From positions 155,724 through 219,723 of the forward strand of contig QKYT01000100.1 in NCBI GenBank assembly GCA_003550305.1: a DNA stretch of 64,000 nt, given 5' to 3'. Of this stretch, positions 1-10,868 are shown piece by piece (the first letter of the stretch is position 1; each line of letters begins with the position of its first letter). The stretch comes from Glomus cerebriforme (Eukaryota; Glomeromycota; Glomeromycetes; Glomerales; Glomeraceae). The notes below the pieces were generated by a model. That model was not told the origin of the DNA. It saw only the letters and a program-made list of their open reading frames with translations, and searched no databases. Position numbers and translations under genes: made by a program.

Positions 1-2087
1 TCACATTGATCGACTATCATCACTTCAATTGACGAAAGAAAATCAAAATCTCTTTTCTTGTCCCTACGTAGTTTAAAAAATGATAAATTGATATTTATTG
101 GAAAATTAAAGAATATGTTAACTCACCCCTCAGCTCCTATTATCATTCTTAATCCTAAAGGAGACGCGATTATAATATCTGCATTGTAGAATTCAGCATA
201 AAATTTCATGGACTTTCTTGTAAATTTTATACCAATTCTAAACATATCATCGATATTCCCTTTAAATGTCGCCAAGAAATCGGCTATTCAAAAGTAAAAC
301 AAATTAGTAATGAGGTATTCGAATAAAGAAATACGGAAACGGTACTAGTCAATATATGCCTGGTTTCTTTGGATCAATTTTTTCTTGTTCGGGTGTTATT
401 CCATAAGACTCAAAAAATCGTTTCCGGTTATCCTAAAAAAAATTTTAAACAGATAAAATAAATAATTTCTTGTGAAATTGTGAAATTAAATTTCTCATTT
501 GCTTACTTGTTGATCAGTCTCTGATAATTTTAGTAATATTTCTACCAAGTTCATAGCAGAATTACGAAATGGTAATAAAATCAATACTTTTGGTCTCGTA
601 AACCCTTGATCTCTTATTTCACTTTAAAAATAATAAATTTAAAACACTATATGATTTGTTGATTTTAATATACGCGTTTATTACTTACTCGATATCTTTA
701 CCGATTGCGTGCGCTTTATTTATTTTTTCATTGTTCTTTAATATACGATTCCTAACCCTACACATTATTTATTTTATTCATTAAGTTGATTTGAAATGGC
801 TTAATAATTAATTTGACTTACTTATAGATGTGATTTAAAGCATGTAAAGCATAAATATATCTCAACTCCTGTGAATTTTCTACATTTCGATTCGTATATA
901 ATACATCTTGATACTTATTAAATTGTTGGAATAAATGCAACTGTAAATCAGAAAAAACATTATCTATAAAAAAAATATGATTATTATAATTGATAAATTT
1001 AATATTTAATTATATACAAAAGTTAAAACTTACTACTATTATTAGCATCATTAACTTTCTTCCAAGTTTCCAATAACTTCGGCCTGATCTACAAACAAAT
1101 AATTTAACGCACGTGACAATTTAAATTTCACTATCTTTATCTATAAATACCTTTAGTGATTCAATATTTGATTTATCATTTTCATTATCATTGTTCTCCT
1201 CGTTGTTATTAAGTATATATTTACTAACTAAATTTAAAGCTGGATTCTCATAATTAATTATCTTCCAATGTTTTTGTTCAATCATTGATACTTTACTATT
1301 TAATATCTGTTGACTTTTTTGTTGCTGATCTCCAAAATGTTTTTCAAATTCATCTATGAAATATTAGTTAATTAAATTAAAGAAACGAAATAATGTAAAT
1401 TGATGATATTCAAATACCTATTTCGTTCTCTTCGTCCCTTTGTCCTTCGTCATCATCTTCATTATTACCTCCGCCTTTTCCCTTTTCTTGTTCTTTTCTT
1501 TCATCTTTTCCTTCTCTTTCTTCCCCTCCACTTTCCTTTTCTTCTCCACTTTCTATCTTTTTTCCTTCATTTTGTTGTGAACTTTTTTCTTCATTTCTTA
1601 AATCATTCTCAATGACATCAACTTTATCAATTTTTTCAATGTCCGTATTCTCCTCATTTATTTTATTATCTAATTTTCGTTTTTTATTAACTTGTAATAA
1701 TCCAACAAGTTTACTATAAGACGAATTAGGTTTATTTAAGTATATTTCCTCGGCATTTTTATCGTCATCATCTGACGCTTCATTCATCATTTCATCATCA
1801 TCCTCTCGTTTTATCTCTTGATCTTCAGTAAAAAGCACTCTCCTATCGAAAATGAATTATACAATTAATTTTAATTAAATATAAATCATCCTTACAGATA
1901 CATACTTTGAAGGACTCTCCTCTTCTTCACTCTCCCCTATCTCGGTAGGATTTATGCTACCATATTCTTCTAAAGTCTTCCAATCTTTCCTCGATAACTT
2001 CTTTGTTCCTAACTCATTAAATCCGCTTTTATTTTTCTTATTCCTTTTTCTTGTAGAAAAATTCTTTACTTGTTTTGCTCGTTTCAT
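1..2087 (-). CDS. UTP25: UTP25 (DIEXF/DEF), U3 snoRNP-associated protein, N-terminal part
   Basis: Small-subunit processome protein needed for early 18S pre-rRNA processing in the nucleolus. The gene runs off the left edge, so the C terminus is missing. Exons read on the minus strand: 2087-1906, 1842-1418, 1353-1151, 1088-1034, 963-822, 757-689, 621-507, 432-360, 283-127 and 63-1, all joining in frame. The first ~200 residues are a Lys/Arg-rich start followed by a very acidic, low-complexity stretch. Then come blocks typical of the family: [39 protein letters not shown], and [17 protein letters not shown] (a degenerate DEAD-helicase-like fold). The start at 2087 (MKRAKQ) is preferred; an in-frame ATG at 2132 would add 15 residues. 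The intron between 283 and 360 uses a GC donor. Family assignment is firm; exact edges of the first exon are less so. Confidence 0.93.
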
Positions 2088-2296
2088 ATTTAACCTACTT
2101 TTTTTATCGACAAAAATTTTTAAACTGATCAATCTGAATGAAGATCATTTTCTCATAAAGTATAATTCGTGTAACCATAATACTTTAAATTTTACCGTAG
2201 TAAATTTTTGCTTAGTATTACAATCGTGACATCTGCTTATCAATTTATCAATATATCAATTTAGAAGTCAAAATCGTAAACTGTAAACCTTTCTTT
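2088..2296. promoter_or_regulatory. UTP25 upstream region, bounded by IS607 insertion
   Basis: About 210 bp of AT-rich DNA separate the UTP25 start codon from the transposase start. It must hold the UTP25 promoter. No specific factor site is recognisable, and the exact IS607 boundary inside it cannot be fixed because this family leaves no target duplication. Confidence 0.4.
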
Positions 2297-3657
2297 ATGT
2301 ATTTATCTGCACACAAAGCAACTAAGAAGCTAGGAATCTCGTCATATACCTTGCATCGCTGGCTAAAGCAAGGAAAAATCACTACTATAACGTCCCCTTC
2401 TGGTACTCACCTTTACAATATATCTTCCATTTTGAATTCCCAAAATGCTGATAGCTCCACCACCACCATCACCACTACCACCAACAAAAAAGGGTTCCTC
2501 TATGCTCGGGTCTCTAGTGTCAAGTATAGTTGTAGCCGAAATTATTTTAGTATTACGGAAATCCGTAATTACGTAATTCTGTAATTATTAAGTAATTCAT
2601 CAAAAAAATTCCGAATTCCGTAATTAATTTCGGGTTCCNTAATTAATTTCGTATTACGAAAATATTTGGCCAGAATTAACCTTAATTTTGGCCGAATTAT
2701 ATTTAGAAAATTTAATAAATAATAACTCAGCATCTAGTGATCCGTTTTGGATGATCTTACCATCATTNNATTCGTCTCNGTNTGNCNATTNTAATGGTAT
2801 TNANATCATTTAATTTCAATTACTAGATCGTGTTCCGATATCAATAATTGTTAAACATTTATAGTATCATAACTTTGTCAATATTAATGCTAGAAATATG
2901 ATTTTACCGCCATTAGAATTGTCTCATCATGACGAATCGAATGATGGTAAATTCATTTAAATCTAATCATTAGATCATGCTCTGACTTCAATGTTTATAG
3001 TATTTTAATTTCGTCAATAACGAAGCTAGAGAAATGAAACACATACCATTAGATTCGTCTCAATGAGACAAATTTAATGGTGGTAAGATCAAGAAAATCG
3101 GATCACTAGATTGCAAGCAAATGTCAATTTCGAATTGTTACACAAAATGTTAATTAATTACGGAATTACATAATTAATTACGATTATGGAATTTCAGATT
3201 TTGGATTTGCCAATTGAATTTCGGAAATAACTATAGTGTCAAGCAAAAAGAAGACCTTGAATGACAAAAACAACTTCTCAGCTCCCGATTCCCAACCTAT
3301 GAGCTCATCAGTGACATTGGGTCAGGAATCAACTTCAAATGTAAAGGACTGCAAACCCTACTGAAACAATTATGCAAAGGCCTTGTTAGAGAGATTGTGA
3401 TTACCCACCGTGATTGATTATGCAGGTTCGCTTATGAACTCCTCAAGTACATATTCTCGCTCAACTCTACAAAACTCATGGTTCTCTTCGATAATTCAAC
3501 AACCGATGAACATGAGTTGTCTGAAGATATCCTTGCTATTAACACAGTCTTTATCTGCAGATTGCAAGGAAGAAGAGCAGCCAAGCACAGAAGGAAAAGG
3601 AAAGAAAAGAAAGAAAGTATTAACTGCGAGAAAAAACAAGAGAAGAAAAAAGAATGA
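2297..3657 (+). pseudogene. tnpA: IS607 serine recombinase TnpA, disrupted
   Basis: Site-specific serine recombinase that would move the element. The N terminus is a MerR-like helix-turn-helix (AHKATKKLGISSYTLHRWLK). Next is the catalytic-serine block KKGFLYARVSSVK at 2488-2524, where the reading frame is cut by the MITE. Coding resumes at 3244 with the resolvase core, including SDIGSGIN, GLQTLL, a THRD block and LSEDILAINTVFICRL, and ends in a basic tail that overlaps the start of TnpB. Without the MITE the product would be about 213 residues, normal for the family. Two in-frame TGA codons remain, at 3262-3264 and 3415-3417; both sit where relatives usually have Arg, which fits CGA to TGA changes. 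Clearly non-functional. Confidence 0.88.
2525..3235. mobile_element. hAT-like foldback MITE, copy 1
   Basis: A 711-bp non-coding element flanked by the perfect 8-bp duplication GTGTCAAG (2517-2524 and 3236-3243). Its ends are inverted: 5' TATAGTTGTAGCCGAAATT against 3' AATTTCGGAAATAACTATA. The inverted similarity continues inward, for example CTAGTGATCCG near 2736 against CGGATCACTAG near 3100, so the element can fold on itself. An 8-bp duplication is the signature of hAT transposases. Several N bases (near 2639, 2768-2769 and 2779-2804) lie in this copy only. Confidence 0.9.
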
Positions 3658-5651
3658 AAACGTAAACAAAACATTGAAAGTGAAATTGTACCCTAATCTC
3701 ACGCAGAAATGCTTGCTGAAGCGATGGATGGGATTGGTGAAATTGATCTATAATATAATCATTGATTATCTACAGAGGAGGCAGTTTTTAATTGTGCGTG
3801 TAGATAAAAATGATAATAAGTGTAAGGAGATGATAAACTTTCCAAAGATACAATTCCTGAGAACAATCGCATATTTAAAATTGAGGAGTAAGAAAATCTA
3901 TAATGATATACCAAATAACATAATTGACGAAACTGTAGATGAAGCCATTAAAAATTTCAATTCAAAAGATAACAATGCCAAATTAAAGTTCAAGACCAGA
4001 AAGGATCTAAATCATACCATCACCATATGCGCATAAAATTTCTCAAAAAAAAATTGGAATTAATTTTACATATCATATCTTATAGTTGTAGCCGAAATTA
4101 TTTTAGTATTACAGAAATCCGTAATTACATAATTCTGTAATTATTAAGTAATTCATCAAAAAAATTCCGAATTCCGTAATTAATTTCGGGTTCCGTAATT
4201 AATTTCGCATTACGAAAATATTTGGCCAGAATTAACCTTAATTTTGGCCGAATTATATTTAGAAAATTTAATAAATAATAACTCAGCATCTAGTGATCCG
4301 TTTTGGATGATCTTACCACCATTTGATTCGTCTCGGTATGGCGATTCTAATGGTGTTAAAATCATCTAATTTCAATTACTAGATCGTGTTCTGATATCAA
4401 TAATTGTTAAACATTTATAGTATCATAACTTTGTCAATATTAATGCTAGAAATATGACTTACCGCCATTAGAATCGTCTTATTATGACAAATCGAATGGT
4501 GGTAAATTCATTTAAATCTAATCATTAGATCTTGCTCCAACATCAATAATCTTTAAATGTTTATAGTATTTTAACTTCGTCAATATCGAAGCTAGAGAAA
4601 TGAAACATATACCATTAGATTCATCTCAATGAGACAAATTTAATGGTGGTAAAATCAATAAAATCGGATCACTAGATCGCGAGAAAATGTCAATTTCACA
4701 TTGTTACACAAAATATAATTAATTACAGAATTACGTAATTAATTACGATTACAGAATTTCAGATTTTGGATTTGCCAATTGAATTTCGGAAACAACTATA
4801 TCATATCTATTCAGTAGCTCTATGAGAATACCGAGAAAGAAACCATATAATCTTAAGGAAGGATCAAGAGATCTGAGAGCTTTGCATTTTGAGAATAAGA
4901 GAAAAAACAACAGTTGGCCATCAGAAAGTATTGATAATGATTGCAAGCCCACATATTTTAGATAAACTAATGAATGGATCTTATTGTGGGTACATGAAAG
5001 ACAAAAAAAGTCAAAAGAAATACATAAGAAGTTTGTGGCTATCGATCTGGGAGTCTGAATTCATTTGTAATATACTCATCCACCAAAGGAATCACAGAGG
5101 TTGGTAAGAATGATGCGCAGAAGTTGGTAAGACTTTGCTTGCATGCAGACAAACTAAGTTCAGTAAGGGATAAGCTTAAGAGCTCAATTTCTAAGAGAAT
5201 TAAGAAGAAGGCTAAAAGAATTGATAAAGTGATTTCAAGAATTTTTAGGAGGATTAAGAACCTAAAAAATGAATTACATAAGAAAACTGTGAATTATCTT
5301 GCAAAAAATTATGATGTTGTTATTATACCCAAATTCAATGTTTCAAATATAATAAGATGAAAAATAAGAAAGATCAATTTAAAAACTGTACGGAGTATGT
5401 TAACATGGTCACATTATTCATTCTGACAATGGCTGAAACATAAAGCCAAAGAGATTGGTATAAAAATGATTATACAGAATGAATCATATATTTCAAAATT
5501 ATGTTCTGCGTGTAGAAACATACAGAATATAGGAGGAAGAAAAGTTTACAAGTGCAAGAGATGCAATGTAATTATGGATAGGAATGTAAATGGAGCGCAG
5601 GGAATATTCCTTCGTGTATTGCTTGATGGAGCCATATGCATGTATATGTAG
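3650..5651 (+). pseudogene. tnpB: TnpB/Fanzor-like RuvC nuclease, disrupted
   Basis: Relative of the RNA-guided TnpB/Fanzor nucleases. The N-terminal half (KTLKVKLYPNLTQKCLLKRWM, INFPKIQFLRTIAYLKLRSK, TVDEAIKNFNS) runs to about 4072 and is then split by the second MITE. It resumes at 4809 with SSSMRIPRKKPYNLKEGSRD. RuvC-I Asp is present in FVAIDLG (codon 5044-5046). RuvC-II reads VVIIPKFNVSN, with Lys (5331-5333) where copy B of this element has Glu. RuvC-III reads DRNVNGAQGIF, with Asn (5583-5585) where copy B has Asp. The zinc ribbon CSACRNIQ...CKRC is intact. Frameshifts lie near 4890 and 5050-5060 and a stop near 5358. The start is uncertain because the frame overlaps tnpA without an obvious ATG. 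Confidence 0.85.
4081..4800. mobile_element. hAT-like foldback MITE, copy 2
   Basis: A 720-bp copy of the element at 2525-3235, in the same orientation, flanked by the perfect 8-bp duplication TCATATCT (4073-4080 and 4801-4808). Ends are TATAGTTGTAGCCGAAATT and AATTTCGGAAACAACTATA. It is nearly identical to copy 1 over its left third; most differences there are transitions such as ACGG/ACAG and TACG/TACA. No ORF. Confidence 0.9.
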
Positions 5652-5838
5652 GAATTAGTAATTGTGCTTAGCAATGCCTAGTATAGATTATCAATAATGT
5701 GTTACAATCCATCTGATAACATTATAATAATTTTGATATAAACAAAAATTACATTTTTACACAACAAAATTTCACAAAATTAAGGAAAATTTTTTTTTTC
5801 ATATAATATATCACAGAATTTCTCCATGTCTAAAAATG
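5652..5838. other. AT-rich spacer between IS607 and MULE
   Basis: About 190 bp without coding signal, probably old host intergenic sequence between the UTP25 and IWR1 promoters. It ends in the left MULE target duplication TCTAAAAATG (5829-5838). Confidence 0.5.
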
Positions 5839-5901
5839 ATTTTCTTAGCGTAACTACCAAAAAATCACTAGCACATGATATTTTGTGATACATCAGCCTC
5901 A
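5839..5901 (+). repeat. MULE left terminal inverted repeat
   Basis: Sixty-three bases including GCGTAACTACCAAAAAATCA and GATATTTTGTG. Compared with the reverse complement of 8902-8964 it has about 14 mismatches and no gap, and every mismatch is a transition. Confidence 0.9.
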
Positions 5902-6183
5902 TCAGCCTCATGTTTCACTTATTAATTTGTATTCCAAATATTTATATTATTCAAAAACTGTGTATTCATAATATCATATCTCCGCTTCTCCTATTCAAAA
6001 ATATTTATGAAAGAGTTTTAAAAGAAATTATTATATAGATCATATTTATTCTCAATTTTATACTTAAAATAAAGGTATTAAACTATAAACTTGTAATTTT
6101 TTTACTGTTTGATTTATATTTTTTATTATAAACTTAATTTGTATATTATTATTGTATTTTATGTATTTTAATAGTTTTAATAA

Positions 6184-8670
6184 ATGGACTCTCAAGAGCA
6201 AGAGCAAAATAACAATATTAATATAAAGTTGCAAAAATATACTGGTTGTTATAAAAATTTACCTATTGAACTTTATCTTCATGATAAAACTAATAAGCAA
6301 TTTCACACTTGCATTTACTGTCATACAAAACAATCAAAAAAATCAAAACACCGCCTGCAAACGACTAAAGAAAGTAATAATTCAAATAACACTGAACCTG
6401 TAATACAATTTGCCAATTTTGATGAATTTCTTGACTTTTATTCAGAACGACTGAAAGAATTTGCCAAAAACTAAGAAAATAAAGAAAATGTAAATAATTT
6501 CCATTTAAATATAGCATGTGCTATTAACTTTTACTTATTTGATAGATTATCAAGAAAAATCGCTAATGAGATTAAAGGGAAAATTTCTGATATATATAGA
6601 TATTCTGGAAGTAAGTAATCATCAAATATTAGCATTACTTATTATAAATATAGATACTAAAACATTATTTCATTAGTTTCCATAAAGAATATGAATGTTA
6701 AAACTGGAATTCAGTATCTTTTTGATATTTCTATTCTCAGCAAACAAATCTCAAAAAAAAGCCACGTAAACATGCAGATCTTAATCGTCAACATGATACA
6801 TCATTAATGCAATGATTTGAATGCAACGGAATGCTTAAAGTTATCATTGATATAGCGGCTAACATTTTTCAAGTTAATATAAGTCATGAACAATTTTACT
6901 CTTTTCCTTCAGAACATTCTATATCAGATTCTGTTAAAGATTTTATTAAAAAAAATATCAATCTTCTACCTGTGAAGTCCATGCTAAACTTGTTTCTAAT
7001 GGAATGGATTTATCAATTTGCCAAAAACAAATATATTTTTGGTGGTCAAAATTCATGGTTGAATTTTACAAACATGATGAAAATGCATTTATTTTAGCAA
7101 AAAAATGGCTTGAAGAAAATAATTTTGAAATCATACATTACTCAGAATCTCCAATACAAGCCATTGGCTTCATGATAGGTTTAGAGAAGATAATTGAAAA
7201 AAATAAAATTTGCCTGTATGAGTGTGGGATTGATGCTACTTGTAAGTTTTAATACTAATTAATCTAATATAAAATTTATTAATAATTACTATTACTAAAG
7301 TTTTTATTATTTATGTATTTATTTAGATAACATGAATAATCTGAAATTTGAGCTTTATGATTTTCATGCAGAAGTTCATGGTACTGGATTTCTGTTAGCC
7401 TATTTATTTCTTGAAAACAATGAAAATTGCAATGGATTAATAAGAACAGATACTATAGTAACCTTTTTAACAGAAATTTGACTCCGCAAGCATATGAAGC
7501 CATAATTTTTTTTGACAGATAAGGATTTTGCGCAAATATCTGCAGCACAATGTGCATGGCCAAGTGTAAAAATTTAATTATGTCGATAGCATATACAACG
7601 TGCCATTAAAACAAAATTAAAAGATTTCAAAAAAGCTTAACAAATTATATATAATCCACTTATTGTATATGAAAAATTTTCTTTTATTGAATTAACCTTT
7701 GTACCAATAATAAAAACAAGATCAGAAAAGATTTGTCCAAAAGAATTGCGTAAAGAGGTTTGGGAAATTATAGATCAGTATTTACACCAACATCCATTAA
7801 TACCTAATTTAGCTGAAAATTATCTAATAAGTGTTAAAATACGAGAACAAGCTGTAAAGTTTTTGTAAACAACATTCCTTAATACGCCTTTGGATATATT
7901 TATGGAAAGAGTGATATAATGATAGTCATTGGGAATTATGGGCACGATCAGCTCATAAAAATATTTCAATTCTTAAGATAACAATATTCATTGAAGGGTA
8001 TTGGAAAGCTCTAAAACGAGATTTTCTATATAAATTCTTTCACTCTTGTCTTGATCTCATTACTTATATTATATTATTAAAAATGATATCACTTCAAAAA
8101 TAAAAATTTCAGCAAATACTGGTTGGATGGGAGAATCCAGATTGGAAAAAGCAATTTAAAGTTGAGTGGAAATAGCTAAGTAAATGTAATATTGAAAATA
8201 TTTATACAACAAATATTCAAAATTGGGTTTGTAGCTACCCTTATTTTCTAACAAATTGGTTTATGATCTGCAAGCATTTAATTCAATTAAAAGGGACAGT
8301 AGATATGAAATTTTTTCATAAAATTCAGCAAAACCATAATTATTCATTTATATGGGAAAGTATACATAAAATTCCTTATGAAACAAGTTTTGTTGAAACT
8401 ATAGAAATTCCTGAAAATAGTACTGATTTAACTGAAGAAATTTGGAATGATCATGTTATTATTTATGACAGACTCATTGATGTAACAGAGAAAGCATTGA
8501 ATTTTCTAAAGGAACATAAAAAAGCTAAAAATTCTCAGTGGATTAAAGGAGTAGAATGAAATTTTGTATCAATTGAGAATATGGTTCAGGAAATTGGAAC
8601 ATATCAGAATCGACGTACAATGCCTTTAACATGGAAGGATTATTCCAACAACACAAGATTTTTGAATTAA
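6184..8670 (+). pseudogene. MULE transposase (DDE with SWIM zinc finger), decayed
   Basis: The N-terminal piece (6184-6474) has a CIYCHTKQ zinc-binding motif and ends at an in-frame TAA. Later pieces are 6831-7097 and 7004-7252 in shifted frames. The segment GIDAT, then a GT-AG intron (about 7243-7326), then YNMNNLKFELYDFHAEVHGTG carries the first catalytic Asp. LTDKDFAQISAAQ near 7515 gives the second Asp. It is followed by LCR.H, where a stop replaces Trp. The SWIM finger near 8210-8275 reads WVCSYPYFLTNWFMICKHLI, with Tyr where the second Cys of the CxC pair is expected. The frame ends at TAA 8668-8670. Many stops and frameshifts show the gene is dead. Confidence 0.82.
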
Positions 8671-8901
8671 AGGTTTGCAATAATTTTATTTTTTTTTATT
8701 TATTTTATAATGTGTAGTAGACAATTATCAAAATTATTATTAATAATTAACTGATTTTTATTGACAAAATTTTGAAAAAAAATGTAATAAAGTTTAAATA
8801 AATTTATTTGCGTCAGATTTAATAACTTAATAAATTATATATTTTTTTCTATAAAATAATTTTTTTTCTGCTCTTCTAATCATCATCCAATCGAATTTTA
8901 G

Positions 8902-8964
8902 TGAGGCTGGTACGCCACAAAATATCACGTACCGGTGATTTTTTGGTGGTTACGCTGGGGAAGT
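8902..8964 (-). repeat. MULE right terminal inverted repeat
   Basis: Inverted partner of 5839-5901, containing GATATTTTGTGG on the minus strand and ending GGTGGTTACGCTGGGGAAGT on the plus strand. It keeps more C/G than the left copy at most, though not all, mismatched sites. Confidence 0.9.
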
Positions 8965-8975
8965 TTCTAAAAATG

Positions 8976-9217
8976 TGGTAATCACATGATCATAGTAAAA
9001 GAGTCTTTGTCACGTGTAGTTCATTTTCATTTAAATCTTAATGCCATAAAATTTTCAAAATTTTGGTGAATTACTTTCCGCTTTAGATGATCTCCTAATA
9101 AAATATAGATTTTATCATACAAATTATCACAAAATTAAGCTTATTATGCATCAAAACTATATCACAAAATAACCAATAAATAAACACATAAAATCACAAA
9201 ATTATAATTTATATAAT
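8976..9217 (+). promoter_or_regulatory. IWR1 upstream region
   Basis: About 240 bp between the MULE and the IWR1 ATG, presumably the core promoter. A CACGTG E-box palindrome lies near 9012. The last 100 bp are AT-rich with several ATCACAAAAT-like motifs and could be 5' UTR. Confidence 0.4.
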
Positions 9218-10868
9218 ATGGAAGAAGCAGCTCCAGTACTAGAGACTACCATTACCACTTCTGGGTTAACTATCGTTCGCCTAAAACGAAAACGAAATGA
9301 AGAGCCTTTAGACGCGCTTGGTATTTTAATAATACTAAGTAAATCTTTTTCTTTCGTCTTTTTTTTCAATATTCATTGTCATTTTTAGTTGTTCAACAAT
9401 TTGAAAATGGAAATAGCCCTGAGAAAAAGAAAGTTAGACGTAAAGCTAGTAAACTGAAAATTGAAGAGGAAGTCAAGGGGAATCAGAAAACTGAATGTAT
9501 GAAACTTAAAACGAAAGGTAAAATAAAAATCGTTCTTGTTATATTTTACTATGGACTGAATTGAAGTATTTACCTTTTTTTTCTAAACGAATCTAAAAAA
9601 AAGGAGAACTAAAGGAGTCCGTACCATTCATATTTCGATTTGCGGAAACGGTTGATGAGATTAGTTTCAATGATTCGACTAAAACGCAGCAATTGAAAGT
9701 ATGTTGATGTTTCTTATAAAAATTGTTCATTTATAGTTATATGATATAAAAAGAACTTATTTATATATTAGGATCGTATATTGAAACTGATGAATCGTAA
9801 AGATACCTTAAAACGTAAAGGGATCGATACTAAACAAATTCGGGAACAGCAAATTGCTCGATCTAATGAGAATAGACGAGAAGAAAGATATAAAGTTATC
9901 GATAGAAATAGACAAAAGAGTAGTTCATATATTATCTCAGGGTAAAACAAATTTATTTTAAAAAAAAATTCTTGTTTGACTTATTATTTAATTATTTATT
10001 CATTGGTTTAAAGTGATGATGTGGAAGATGAAGACGAAGCTGTTACGGACTTGTTTAAATTATATGATGCAGTCAAGGAAAGCGAAGCATCTATTGAACC
10101 AAAGTTAGTCATAATTAAATAATTGTTATTGTGGGTTGTTAATGATTTTTCTGAAAATATGGATTAATTCAGATCATTTTAATTACTTAGATTTGTTGCG
10201 AAAGATGATATTAACTCTGAAATTATGTGCAATCTTATTCCAATGGTACGCCAATATCTTTCACGTACGTATATTATTCTTATGAAATATTATATATATA
10301 GATGTTATTATATTATAATTATCGACTTAACTTTCATCTTTTAGTTCAGGAACAAATTGATAAAGAAGATAAGGCTGACTCAGATGATGGTTATGTTTAT
10401 GATGTATATTACCGAGATGATGCTATGGATTTAGATGATCAAATTAATTATAACAACATCGCTGCATTGTATGGGAATTTTTGTAATTTAATTCCTATTT
10501 TATCATCATTATTTATTTATATTGGTTTTATTGTAGAACTTGGTTTGATGATGATGAAAATGAATTATTTGTTAATGAATCAGACGAAAAAGATGAATTT
10601 GTATATTCTGATGAAGAGGATTCTAATGGTTTGTAATTATATTTTAAATTATTTCTTTCTTTCTTTAAATCAAAATTTTTAAAATTTTTTTTATTCAGCT
10701 GAAGATTATTATACTCATGATTATCCTGACGAAGATGAAGATGAAATTTGGAGCATACAAGGTCTTGTTTTTTTCTACATAAAATGAATTATTTTCCATA
10801 AAATTTTATTAACATTTCTTGGTTTTTATTTAGAGGAAACTTCATACGATAGCGATTCTTATTTCTAA
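9218..10868 (+). CDS. IWR1: IWR1/SLC7A6OS-like RNA polymerase II nuclear import factor
   Basis: Adaptor that helps import assembled RNA polymerase II into the nucleus. Ten exons join in frame: 9218-9320, 9389-9517, 9604-9698, 9772-9941, 10014-10103, 10191-10264, 10345-10468, 10537-10628, 10699-10761, 10834-10868, giving about 324 residues. The N terminus TIVRLKRKRNEEPLDAL is the family's basic nuclear-localisation block. The centre has FIFRFAETVDE and a basic helix (KLMNRKDTLKRKGIDTKQIRE). The C-terminal half is acidic with the conserved YVYDVYY and EDYYTHDYPDEDEDEIW. All introns are short GT-AG. Stop at 10866-10868. The gene is convergent with VMP1. Confidence 0.88.

Larger units (their letters stand above)
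2297..5670 (+). mobile_element. IS607-type transposon copy A, decayed
   Basis: Two-gene element: a serine-recombinase transposase (TnpA) followed by an overlapping TnpB/Fanzor-like RuvC protein on the same strand, the classical IS607 arrangement. Both reading frames are interrupted by copies of one hAT-like MITE (2525-3235 and 4081-4800). Removing each MITE plus one copy of its 8-bp duplication restores the flanking frame. The 3' edge is estimated from homology with copy B (59.7-61.36 kb), which stops matching about 15-20 bp after the tnpB stop, past the shared GGAATT.GTAAT. IS607 elements make no target duplication, so ends remain approximate. Confidence 0.85.
5839..8965 (+). mobile_element. 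Mutator-like (MULE) DNA transposon, decayed
   Basis: Element of about 3.1 kb with 63-bp terminal inverted repeats at 5839-5901 and 8902-8964. It is flanked by the 10-bp duplication TCTAAAAATG at 5829-5838 and 8966-8975; an extra T at 8965 leaves the right edge uncertain by one base. Long inverted repeats, a 9-11 bp duplication and an internal DDE/SWIM transposase relic together define a MULE. It lies only about 250 bp upstream of the IWR1 start codon. Confidence 0.88.

Noticed and set aside
1400..1615. Plus-strand hydrophobic ORF opposite the acidic UTP25 exon
   Set aside because: Antisense shadow of a Glu/Asp-rich coding exon with conserved splice junctions on the other strand.
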